From: Sterolibacterium sp.
GTDB lineage: Bacteria; Pseudomonadota; Gammaproteobacteria; Burkholderiales; Rhodocyclaceae
Direction of reading: 5' to 3'
DNA: 41,250 bases
NCBI GenBank assembly: GCA_019105045.1
Contig: JAHRWT010000005.1
Coordinates: 1-41,250 of the forward strand
Shown: positions 20,164 through 27,001 of the stretch, piece by piece
Layout of the letters: every line of letters starts with the position of its first letter
Position numbering within the stretch: position 1 is the stretch's first letter
Made by a program: the position numbers and the translations under genes
The notes under the pieces: model-generated
Told to the model about the DNA's origin: nothing
The model's input: only the letters and a program-made list of their open reading frames with translations
Databases searched by the model: none

Positions 20164-21798
20164 TCACACTCCTTGTGCAATAGCGCGTGCTGTACGGCGG
20201 GCGCTGTAGATGCAGCCCCCAAGAAAACTCCCTTCGAGCGCGCGCAGGCCGTGCATGCCGCCACCGCCGAAACCAGCTGCTTCGCCGATGGCATAGAGGC
20301 CCTGCAGCGGCTGGTCGGCAGCGTTGAGAACACGACCGTCCAGATCGGTGCGGATACCGCCCAGGGTTTTGCGACTGATGATGAATTCGCGAATGGCCAT
20401 CAGGGGCAGGGCCTTGTGGTCGATGATTTTCTGTCTGCGGCAGGTGCGCTGCCGTTCTGGTCGCCAACGGCGCAGCTCGGCAAGTTGCCGCAATTGCGGG
20501 TCATGATTTTCGGGATCGTCCTGGTCGAGGGCAGCGTCGTAGGCGCGGACGGTCGTGTCGAGGCGCTCGAAGTCGACCGCATCATCACCTTGCAGTGCGT
20601 TCATGCGGGCAACCAGTTCGGGCAAGGTATCGGCGATGACAACATCCGGGCAGGCACGGATCAATTCGTCAAGCATGTGCCGATTGCCGAAAGCCAGTTC
20701 GCGCATGAAGGCAAGCACGCGCCGGTTGCGGATGGCGTGATTGAATTCTGCGCCGGAAATGGCCAGTTCCCTGAGCGCAATGCGCCGGTTCAGCAGTTGC
20801 CAGGAATAGGCGCGCTGTTCGTGGCAGATGCGGGCAACCAGATCACGCGTATCGAAACCGCTGACCAGGGGCGGCTGAAAGCGTTCGCCGCGCCAGTTCA
20901 GCCATAGTGCCGAGCGCGGCGGTACCAGCGACAGGCCATGATGGGGCACGCGTGGCCGCCAGTGATGGACACCCGCCGCGTAATTCCACATACGTTCCAG
21001 GTGCGTGACGCAGCCGGTGGCGGCTACGACAGCATCGTGCAGGCGGCCGTCGGCGTAGCGATGGCCGCCGTTGAGCAGCAGGTCCGGTGGTTGCCCCCAA
21101 TCGCCGTGCCAGTGGCGGCGGACGCGCGCCAGATCGCCGTTGATACCGCCGCTGGCAATGACGATGGTTTCACCGCGCGCCTCGAAGCCATGGCCCGTGC
21201 TCTCGTGTTGACCGTGACAACCGACAATGCGTCCGGCGTCCGTGATCAGACCGTCGATGCGGTGATTGAATTTGAGGCGCAGCGCCGTCTGGTGCGGTTG
21301 GTCGCTTAGTCTGCTCAGTCCGCTCAATTCGTTCAGTTCGGCCAGCAGGCGGGTGATCAGATATTGTCCGGTTCCCCAGATGACATGGAAACGCGGCACG
21401 GTATTGCCCGGTCGCTGCAGGCCGCGTTCCACCCAGCCGGGCAGCGGCAGAAAGCGGATGCCACGTGCTTTCAACCAGCGATAGACCTCGGCATGGCTGT
21501 CATGCACGAAGGCTTTTGCCCAGCGCTGCGGCCAGTCATCTTCTTCCTTGAATTCGGCAAAACTGCACCAGTCCTGCCATGCCTGTTCGGGACTATCTTT
21601 TACACCAGCGCGACGTTGTTCATCACTGCCGACCGCAAAAATGCCGCCGAAACTTTCTTTTGCCTGACCACCGAAGTTTTCTTCTTGGTCGCGATCAAGC
21701 AAGGTGACCCGACGCCCGGCGGCGAGTAGCTCAATGCTCGCGACAATACCGGCAATCCCGCCGCCGATGATGATCACATCATCCTGGATGCGTTCCAT
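20164..21798 (-). CDS. FAD-dependent dehydrogenase (fumarate reductase/ketosteroid dehydrogenase-like), substrate unknown
   Basis: The 544-residue flavoprotein has an N-terminal dinucleotide-binding motif (DVIIIGGGIAGIVASIEL), then GGQAKESFGGIF. The C-terminal FAD segment has TLGGIRTDLDGRVLN and LYAIGEAAGFGGGGMHGLRA. This C-terminal pattern is shared by flavocytochrome fumarate reductases and 3-ketosteroid-delta1-dehydrogenases. The closest group from memory is the uncharacterised predicted-oxidoreductase family COG3573. The ATG at 21798 starts just before the FAD motif and follows AAGGGCGA; a GTG at 21813 is possible. It is first in a two-gene unit with the ThDP enzyme. A steroid substrate cannot be claimed from this sequence alone. 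Confidence 0.85.
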   Translation of the reverse strand: MERIQDDVIIIGGGIAGIVASIELLAAGRRVTLLDRDQEENFGGQAKESFGGIFAVGSDEQRRAGVKDSPEQAWQDWCSFAEFKEEDDWPQRWAKAFVHDSHAEVYRWLKARGIRFLPLPGWVERGLQRPGNTVPRFHVIWGTGQYLITRLLAELNELSGLSRLSDQPHQTALRLKFNHRIDGLITDAGRIVGCHGQHESTGHGFEARGETIVIASGGINGDLARVRRHWHGDWGQPPDLLLNGGHRYADGRLHDAVVAATGCVTHLERMWNYAAGVHHWRPRVPHHGLSLVPPRSALWLNWRGERFQPPLVSGFDTRDLVARICHEQRAYSWQLLNRRIALRELAISGAEFNHAIRNRRVLAFMRELAFGNRHMLDELIRACPDVVIADTLPELVARMNALQGDDAVDFERLDTTVRAYDAALDQDDPENHDPQLRQLAELRRWRPERQRTCRRQKIIDHKALPLMAIREFIISRKTLGGIRTDLDGRVLNAADQPLQGLYAIGEAAGFGGGGMHGLRALEGSFLGGCIYSARRTARAIAQGV

Positions 21799-21873
21799 GT
21801 TCGCCCTTGCCACACTGGCCCGTCGAATTGAAACGCCAGTTTAAACGCTGGCAGGAAAAGAGAGGAAAGAGCT

Positions 21874-21911
21874 GAAAAAAACAAAGGGCCAGACTTGTGA
21901 TCTGGCCCTTT
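21874..21911 (-). terminator. Intrinsic terminator after tRNA-Arg
   Basis: A perfect 11-bp inverted repeat (AAAGGGCCAGA / TCTGGCCCTTT, 7-base loop; 21883-21911) is followed on the minus strand by TGTTTTTTTC. It lies 7 bases beyond the tRNA 3' end and ends the tRNA transcript before the flavoprotein gene. Confidence 0.9.
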
Positions 21912-21918
21912 GACTTTT

Positions 21919-21995
21919 TGGCGCGCCCGGAGCGATTCGAACGCCCGACCCCTTGGTTCGTAGCCAAGTACTCTATCCAACTGAGCTACGGGCGC
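21919..21995 (-). tRNA. tRNA-Arg (anticodon ACG)
   Basis: Read on the minus strand this is a 77-base tRNA with encoded CCA. The acceptor stem is GCGCCCG/CGGGCGC, and the D-arm region starts TAGCTCAGTTGGATAGAGTA. The anticodon stem CTTGG/CCAAG encloses loop CTACGAA with anticodon ACG. The T arm contains GTTCGAATC. A promoter and a terminator flank it, so it is a single-gene unit. Confidence 0.97.
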
Positions 21996-22013
21996 AAAAA
22001 AGTGAGAAAGCGA

Positions 22014-22042
22014 ATTCTACAGATGAATTTTGTTTTTCTCAA
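22014..22042 (-). promoter_or_regulatory. Sigma-70 promoter of tRNA-Arg
   Basis: On the minus strand TTGAGA, a 17-base spacer and TAGAAT lie 18 bases upstream of the tRNA 5' end. The hexamers match the sigma-70 consensus at 4/6 and 5/6 with ideal spacing. Confidence 0.8.
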
Positions 22043-22347
22043 TACATGGCGCAATGTTTTGTTCAAGCGTGGGGGGTTGAGCCCTCTTTTTGCGGCGCGG
22101 GCGGCCTGCGCCGGAAGGTGGAAAAACTGCCGTCAGCAGAAAATGCTGTGTTAGAGTCTTTGTTCCTGGAGAACAAGGCAGGCGCAACAGTCTGGCTTCG
22201 CGCTTTGCGCGTGGCATGTGGCCAAGCCCTTCTTCACGGCGCGACAAGGACGGATGGCCGGAAGCAGAAACAGATAACGAACGGCCTTTCGGTACAGATG
22301 GCGTGGCTTTGAACCGTAACAGACGGCATTGAAAAGGAGACGGAACC
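22043..22347 (+). other. Gene-free stretch upstream of the CmpX-like gene
   Basis: No convincing gene is seen in these ~305 bases. Short open frames exist on both strands, but none has a recognisable product. The segment about 22150-22270 is G/C-rich with local self-complementarity (for example GCGCTTTGCGC). GGCCG at 22256-22260 can pair with CGGCC around 22281-22285. The look is that of an interspersed repeat or an untranslated leader. An AAGGAGACGG Shine-Dalgarno at its right end serves the next gene. Confidence 0.4.
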
Positions 22348-23808
22348 ATGGATATACAAGCACTCTGGGGAACCTTGCAGACGACTCTGGGGGGGCAGAT
22401 TCCCCAGCTGTTGGGTGCCTTGCTTATTTTTGTCATTGGTTGGGTCGTTGCTGTCGTCTTGCGGGCGGGGGTACGTCATGGCCTGTCGAGTGCGGGTCTG
22501 AACAAGCATTTTTCTGGCCTGACCGGACAAACGATCAATCTTGAAGGCGTGTTTTCTCTGGCGGTATTCTGGGTTGTGCTGTTTCTGACCCTGATCGCCG
22601 TTTTCAATTCATTGGATCTGACGGTGGTTTCCGGGCCTTTCTCGGCACTGACGACGGAAATTTTTCAATATGCGCCGCGTCTGTTGAGTGCGTTGCTACT
22701 CTCGCTGGCGGCTTGGCTGTTGGCCAGTATCGTGCGTATGTCGGTGATCAAGGGGTTGAACAAGACGACCCTGGATGAGAAGCTGGCCGAGCACGCGCAG
22801 ATGGCACCGATCGCCGACAGCCTGGCGCAGGCCCTGTTCTGGCTGGTGATTCTGCTGTTCCTGCCGGCCATCCTCGGCGCCCTGCACATGGAAGGCTTGC
22901 TGGATCCTCTGCGTAACATGGTTGGCAAGGTGCTCGACATGCTGCCCAACGTCTTTGCCGCGCTCATCATCGGTGGCGTTGGTTGGATCGTTGCCGTCGT
23001 ACTGCGCAATATCGTCAGCAACTTGACGCATACCGCCGGTCTGGATGCCTTCGGTGCGCAGGCCGGGTTGGATAAAAATATGCGCTTGTCACGTGTTGCC
23101 GGTCTGCTGGCTTTCATCGTGATCTTCCTGCCTTCGCTGATTTCCGCACTCGATGCGCTCAAGCTCGAAGCGATTTCGGGGCCGGCGACCAACATGCTGT
23201 CGGTGATGCTGCAGGCGATTCCCAACATCATTGCGGCGGCTTTGATTCTCGTCATCACCTGGCTGGTGGCCAGCTTTGCCAGCAAGTTGCTGGCGGGTCT
23301 GCTGGCCACCCTGGGTTTTGACAAGCTGCCCGAGCGCATCAGCCTGGCACATGCCTTTGAAAAAACCCAGGCCTCGACTTTCGTGGGGCGGCTGGCATTC
23401 TTTTTCGCCATGCTGTTCGCCACGGTTGAAGCGGCTGCCCAGCTGGGCTTTGCGCAAGTCAGCGATATCGTGGAAAGTTTCATCCATTTCGGTGCGGACA
23501 TCCTGCTCGGTGCAACCATTTTCGTGGTCGGTTTCTGGCTGGCCAACATCGCCTATGCTGCCATCGACAAGGCCAGTGGTGAATACACCAAGGGCCTGGC
23601 CCGTGTTGCCCGCTATGCCATTTTGGCCCTGGTCACGGCCATGGGTCTGCGCGCCATGGGGATTGCCGACGACATCGTCAACCTGGCCTTTGGTCTGACG
23701 CTGGGTGCCATTGCCGTGGCTGTGGCCCTGTCCTTTGGTCTGGGTGGTCGCGAGGCTGCCGGCAAGCTGATGGATCACTGGCTGGGCAAACTGCGTCGTG
23801 ATGAATGA
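22348..23808 (+). CDS. CmpX-like membrane protein with conserved TM-helix repeats (mechanosensitive-channel-related)
   Basis: The 486-residue protein is strongly hydrophobic. It repeats a unit in which a helix of the type PQLLGALLIFVIGWVVAVVLR is followed by an amphipathic stretch. Similar units recur near residues 110 (RLLSALLLSLAAWLLASIVR), 200 (PNVFAALIIGGVGWIVAVV), 290 (PNIIAAALILVITWLVASF) and 385 (GADILLGATIFVVGFWLAN). This matches the conserved TM helix family (PF05552) of CmpX and MscS relatives. The C-terminus ends in a GxGG-type segment (AVALSFGLGGREAAGKLMDHWL) like that in MscS-family proteins. A strong AAGGAGA Shine-Dalgarno precedes the ATG. A role in osmotic or envelope stress is inferred only from the family. 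Confidence 0.85.
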   Translation: MDIQALWGTLQTTLGGQIPQLLGALLIFVIGWVVAVVLRAGVRHGLSSAGLNKHFSGLTGQTINLEGVFSLAVFWVVLFLTLIAVFNSLDLTVVSGPFSALTTEIFQYAPRLLSALLLSLAAWLLASIVRMSVIKGLNKTTLDEKLAEHAQMAPIADSLAQALFWLVILLFLPAILGALHMEGLLDPLRNMVGKVLDMLPNVFAALIIGGVGWIVAVVLRNIVSNLTHTAGLDAFGAQAGLDKNMRLSRVAGLLAFIVIFLPSLISALDALKLEAISGPATNMLSVMLQAIPNIIAAALILVITWLVASFASKLLAGLLATLGFDKLPERISLAHAFEKTQASTFVGRLAFFFAMLFATVEAAAQLGFAQVSDIVESFIHFGADILLGATIFVVGFWLANIAYAAIDKASGEYTKGLARVARYAILALVTAMGLRAMGIADDIVNLAFGLTLGAIAVAVALSFGLGGREAAGKLMDHWLGKLRRDE

Positions 23809-23853
23809 TGCACGCATGAGTCATTCTTGATTTCTGCTTGCAGTCCCTGCATT

Positions 23854-23893
23854 GATCGGCCCGTCGGCTTTTTCTGGCGGGCCGATTCTTTTT
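23854..23893 (+). terminator. Intrinsic terminator after the CmpX-like gene
   Basis: ATCGGCCCGTCGG and CTGGCGGGCCGAT form a ~13-bp stem with G-T pairs around a CTTTTT loop, followed by TCTTTTT. It separates the membrane protein gene from rmuC. Confidence 0.85.
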
Positions 23894-23947
23894 GGGCGAG
23901 CCAAGGGGTGGCCAAGGTTTGGACCTGGGCTGGGGTAAAATTCACCC

Positions 23948-25459
23948 ATGAATGACATCCTGATTTATTGGCTTGTTGCAGCGGTAACAGCGCTGCTGGC
24001 GGTGCTGCTGGCCATGTGGCGCATTCGGGAAGTGCGGCGCCAGGGGCAGCTGGAAACGGAAGCCGCGCTGAGTGGCATCAAGGAACGCCTGCAGGCACGC
24101 GATGAAGAGCTGGGTCGCGTGCGTGAACAGCTGGCGGAAAGTCACGGTCTTGGTGAAGGGCTGCGCCAGCAGCTGACCGATCTGCGTGCGCGTGAGGCGG
24201 AATTGAGTACGCAGCTCAACGAAGAGCGCCGTACCGCCGAAGAAAAACTGGCTTTGATCGAAGCCGCTCGCCAGCAACTGGCGGATCAATTCAAGGCCTT
24301 GTCCGCCGATGCGCTGAGCCGCAACAATCAGAGCTTTCTGGAGCTGGCGCGCAGCACGCTGGAGAAATACCAGGAAGGTGCCAAAGGCGAGCTGGATAAG
24401 CGCCAGCAGGCGATTGCCGAGCTGGTCACACCCGTCAAAACGACTTTGGAAAAATTCGAGCAGCAGGTACAGGCGGTGGAAAAAAACCGTGTTGAAGCCT
24501 ATGCCACGCTGACCGAACAAGTGAAATCACTGGCGCAATCACAAGGTCAGCTGAAGCAGGAAACCGCCAATCTGGTAAAAGCCCTGCGCGCACCGCAAAC
24601 CCGTGGGCGCTGGGGTGAACTGCAGCTGAAGCGGGTGGTCGAGATGGCCGGTATGCTCGATCACTGCGATTTTTTCGAGCAGGAAAGCGTGGCCACGGAA
24701 GAAGGACAGCTGCGCCCGGACATGATCATTCGCCTGCCCGGCGGCAAGAATATCGTGGTCGATGCCAAGGCGCCGCTGGCTGGATATCTGGATGCTCTGG
24801 AAGCCCAGGACGATGAAACCCGCCGCCAGAAACTGCAGGACCATGCTCGGCATGTGCGCGATCATCTGGTCAAGCTGGGACGTAAATCCTATTGGGAACA
24901 GTTCCAGCCGTCACCCGATCTGGTGGTGCTGTTCTTGCCTGGCGAAATGTTCTACAGCGCGGCACTGGAAGTCGAGCCTGGCCTGATCGAAGCGGGGGTG
25001 GAGCAGAAAGTCATTCTCGCCACACCAACCACGCTGATTGCCTTGCTGCGCGCTGTGGCCTATGGCTGGAAGCAGGAAGCACTGGCCGACAATGCCCGTG
25101 AGATCAGTGTGCTGGGTAAGGAATTGTACGAGCGCTTGGCGGTGCTGGCCGATCATTGGGGCGATGTGGGCAAACATCTGGGCAATGCCGTGGGCGCCTA
25201 CAACAAATCGCTGGCCTCACTGGAATCCCGCGTGCTGGTTTCGGCCCGCAAGTTTCGTGATCTCAAGGCCGCACCAGATCGTGAGCTGCGGGAATTGGCT
25301 GCCTTGGATGTCACACCGCGCAACGTCCAGGCGCCTGAGTTACTGATGCTGTCCGCAGCGGATGCGGCCCATGCCGAGGCAGACCGCTCGCCAACCTCGT
25401 CAGCCTTGGCAAGGCCGGCAAAAGACGCACAGCAAGACGCACAGCAAGGCGCACAGTAA
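23948..25459 (+). CDS. rmuC: DNA recombination protein RmuC
   Basis: The 503-residue protein has an N-terminal transmembrane helix (about residues 4-24) and a long coiled coil rich in Glu, Arg and Gln to about residue 200. The RmuC domain follows with RGRWGELQLKRVVEMAGML, RPDMIIRLPGGKNIVVDAK and the LFLPGEMFYSAAL segment. RmuC limits recombination at inverted repeats in E. coli; its biochemical activity is not settled. The C-terminus carries an imperfect DAQQ/GAQQ repeat (KDAQQDAQQGAQ). The gene ends only 20 bases before bzdQ, so read-through into the aromatic operon is likely unless a promoter lies inside rmuC. Confidence 0.95.
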   Translation: MNDILIYWLVAAVTALLAVLLAMWRIREVRRQGQLETEAALSGIKERLQARDEELGRVREQLAESHGLGEGLRQQLTDLRAREAELSTQLNEERRTAEEKLALIEAARQQLADQFKALSADALSRNNQSFLELARSTLEKYQEGAKGELDKRQQAIAELVTPVKTTLEKFEQQVQAVEKNRVEAYATLTEQVKSLAQSQGQLKQETANLVKALRAPQTRGRWGELQLKRVVEMAGMLDHCDFFEQESVATEEGQLRPDMIIRLPGGKNIVVDAKAPLAGYLDALEAQDDETRRQKLQDHARHVRDHLVKLGRKSYWEQFQPSPDLVVLFLPGEMFYSAALEVEPGLIEAGVEQKVILATPTTLIALLRAVAYGWKQEALADNAREISVLGKELYERLAVLADHWGDVGKHLGNAVGAYNKSLASLESRVLVSARKFRDLKAAPDRELRELAALDVTPRNVQAPELLMLSAADAAHAEADRSPTSSALARPAKDAQQDAQQGAQ

Positions 25460-25479
25460 ATAACCCGCATTGGTAAGGG

Positions 25480-26373
25480 ATGGATGTGAGGGGTGAATCT
25501 AAGCCGGAATACTGGCGCTGGGAAGAAAATATCTGGATCGATGAAGCGCGCGATTGGCGCAATGGCCAGATCATTACTGCCGGCGTCGATGTCGGCTCGG
25601 TCAGTTCGCAGGCGGTGGTTTGCGTTGATGGCGAAATCTACGGCTACAACAGCACACGCACTGGCAACAACAGCCCCGACTCCGCCCAGCGTGCCATCGA
25701 TGGCGTATTGCAGCGCAGCGGGCTGCAACTGAGTGATTTGCGCTATGTGATCGGCACCGGCTATGGCCGGGTGAATGTGCCCTTTGCCCACAAGGCGCTG
25801 ACGGAAATCGCCTGCCATGCACGTGGTGCCAACTACATGACCGGGCCGAATGTCCGCACCCTGCTTGATATGGGCGGCCAGGATTGCAAGGCGATCCGCT
25901 GCGATGAGCGTGGCAAGGTGACGCAGTTTCTGATGAACGACAAATGCGCGGCCGGCACCGGGCGCGGCATGGAAGTCATTGCGGATCTGATGCAGATTCC
26001 CATCGGCGAGCTGGGCGGGCGATCTTTTGAGGTTGATGAAGAACCACCGGCGGTATCGTCGATCTGCGTGGTTTTCGCCAAATCCGAGGCCCTGGGCATG
26101 TTGAAAGCCGGCTATACCAAGAACAAGGTGATTGCCGCCTACTGCCAGGCCATGGCCGAGCGCGTCGTTGCCCTGATCGAACGGGTCGGCGTGGAAGGTG
26201 ATTTTTTCATCACCGGTGGCATCGCCAAGAATATCGGCGTGGTCAAGCGCATTGAACGCCTGCTGGGTGTGACGGCAGTACGCTCGCAATACGATAGCCA
26301 GATTGCCGGCGCTTTGGGGGCGGCGCTGTTCGCCCATACCTTGATGGTCAAACAGGCGGCCAAGGCGGGGTAG
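25480..26373 (+). CDS. bzdQ: Benzoyl-CoA reductase ATPase subunit, bzd-type Q subunit
   Basis: Class I benzoyl-CoA reductase couples ATP hydrolysis to the two-electron reduction of the aromatic ring to cyclohexa-1,5-diene-1-carbonyl-CoA. This 297-residue protein is one of its two ASKHA-fold ATPase subunits. The phosphate motif ITAGVDVGSVSSQAVV is at about residue 31. LDMGGQDCKAI follows, then cluster cysteines in MNDKCAAGTGRG and SSICVVFAKSEA, and the adenosine motif FFITGGIAKNIGVVK. The N-terminal EYWRWEENIWIDEARDW is typical of the bzd-type Q subunit from memory. A GTAAGGG abuts the ATG. The catalytic BzdN and BzdO subunits and the second ATPase BzdP, normally encoded just upstream, are not in the window. 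A 2-hydroxyacyl-CoA dehydratase activator is the alternative, but the neighbours favour benzoyl-CoA reductase. Confidence 0.9.
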   Translation: MDVRGESKPEYWRWEENIWIDEARDWRNGQIITAGVDVGSVSSQAVVCVDGEIYGYNSTRTGNNSPDSAQRAIDGVLQRSGLQLSDLRYVIGTGYGRVNVPFAHKALTEIACHARGANYMTGPNVRTLLDMGGQDCKAIRCDERGKVTQFLMNDKCAAGTGRGMEVIADLMQIPIGELGGRSFEVDEEPPAVSSICVVFAKSEALGMLKAGYTKNKVIAAYCQAMAERVVALIERVGVEGDFFITGGIAKNIGVVKRIERLLGVTAVRSQYDSQIAGALGAALFAHTLMVKQAAKAG

Positions 26374-26424
26374 TCATGGCCTCATGACTGCGCAGCAAAC
26401 TGAAAATGGCAAGGAATAAGTAGT

Positions 26425-26445
26425 AAGCAACAAGCAACAAGCAAG
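26425..26445 (+). repeat. Three tandem heptamers before the ferredoxin gene
   Basis: AAGCAAC occurs twice, followed by AAGCAAG, inside the 81-base bzdQ-ferredoxin gap. The last copy runs into AAGGATC, which may serve as the Shine-Dalgarno about nine bases before the ATG at 26455. Confidence 0.7.
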
Positions 26446-26454
26446 GATCTCACC

Positions 26455-26736
26455 ATGTTGGCAAATTATGGTTATCAGGATGGCTCCGGCACCTATTACA
26501 TCCGCATCGACACCGATGCCTGCGTGACGTGCACCCACCATGCCTGTCTGGCGGCCTGTCCGGCGCAATTGTTCGGTTTGATCACGGATGATTACGACGA
26601 TGACGTGGTGGAGGTTCTTGTCAACCAGCGCCAGCAGCTGAAAGAGGCTTGCGCCGGGTGCAAACCGTCGGCGGGTTACCAACACTTGCCGTGCACCACC
26701 GCCTGTACGGCGGGGGTCATCGAGCATAGCTGGTAG
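26455..26736 (+). CDS. bzdM: 2[4Fe-4S] ferredoxin of the benzoyl-CoA pathway (BzdM-like)
   Basis: A 93-residue protein with eight cysteines in two groups: Cys23, 26, 31, 35 (C-x2-C-x4-C-x3-CP) and Cys66, 69, 80, 84 (C-x2-C-x10-C-x3-C). The pattern fits two [4Fe-4S] clusters with the long spacings of Alvin-type ferredoxins, the kind known to feed benzoyl-CoA reductase in Thauera. A short acidic loop (DDYDDDVVEVL) lies between the groups. The position directly after the reductase subunit and before the oxidoreductase supports a role in carrying low-potential electrons. The symbol follows the Azoarcus gene order and is an inference. Confidence 0.75.
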   Translation: MLANYGYQDGSGTYYIRIDTDACVTCTHHACLAACPAQLFGLITDDYDDDVVEVLVNQRQQLKEACAGCKPSAGYQHLPCTTACTAGVIEHSW

Positions 26737-26752
26737 GTGGGGCAATGGCGCG

Positions 26753-27001
26753 ATGAGCCGAGCGGAGCAGGAATTACTGGCGGCAGGCTGGCAGCGGCAG
26801 ACGACGATGGACGAGCCGCGTTTGAGTGAGCTGGCGGAGACCTACCGCAGTCTGGGGTATGCCGTGCATATCGAACGTGACGCTGTCACGGATGGCTGTG
26901 GCGAATGCTACCAGCAGCGCCAGGGCTGCACGCTGGGCACACTCTATATTCGGCCGGATGAGCAGGCTGGGCCGGGCGGTGATGAAGATGAGTGGTTTTG
27001 A
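26753..27001 (+). CDS. Small cysteine-containing protein of the bzd operon, function unknown
   Basis: An 82-residue protein not recognised as a known family. Cysteines 49, 52 and 59 form CGECYQQRQGC, which could bind a metal or take part in thiol chemistry. The N-terminal half is helical and charged, the C-terminal tail acidic (GGDEDEWF). It starts 17 bases after the ferredoxin gene, and its stop overlaps the ATG of the oxidoreductase (TGATG). This coupling makes it a real gene and a candidate accessory factor for the neighbouring Fe-S proteins. Azoarcus bzd clusters carry several small genes of unknown function (bzdS, T, U) in this place. Confidence 0.7.
   Translation: MSRAEQELLAAGWQRQTTMDEPRLSELAETYRSLGYAVHIERDAVTDGCGECYQQRQGCTLGTLYIRPDEQAGPGGDEDEWF

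Noticed and set aside
19274-20209. Plus-strand open frame of 311 codons
   Set aside because: It is antisense to the ThDP enzyme and has Gly/Gln/Arg-rich composition with no domain.
20164-21798. Naming the flavoprotein 3-ketosteroid-delta1-dehydrogenase
   Set aside because: Only the general FAD motifs are shared. No other steroid genes are adjacent and the closest group appears to be an uncharacterised family.
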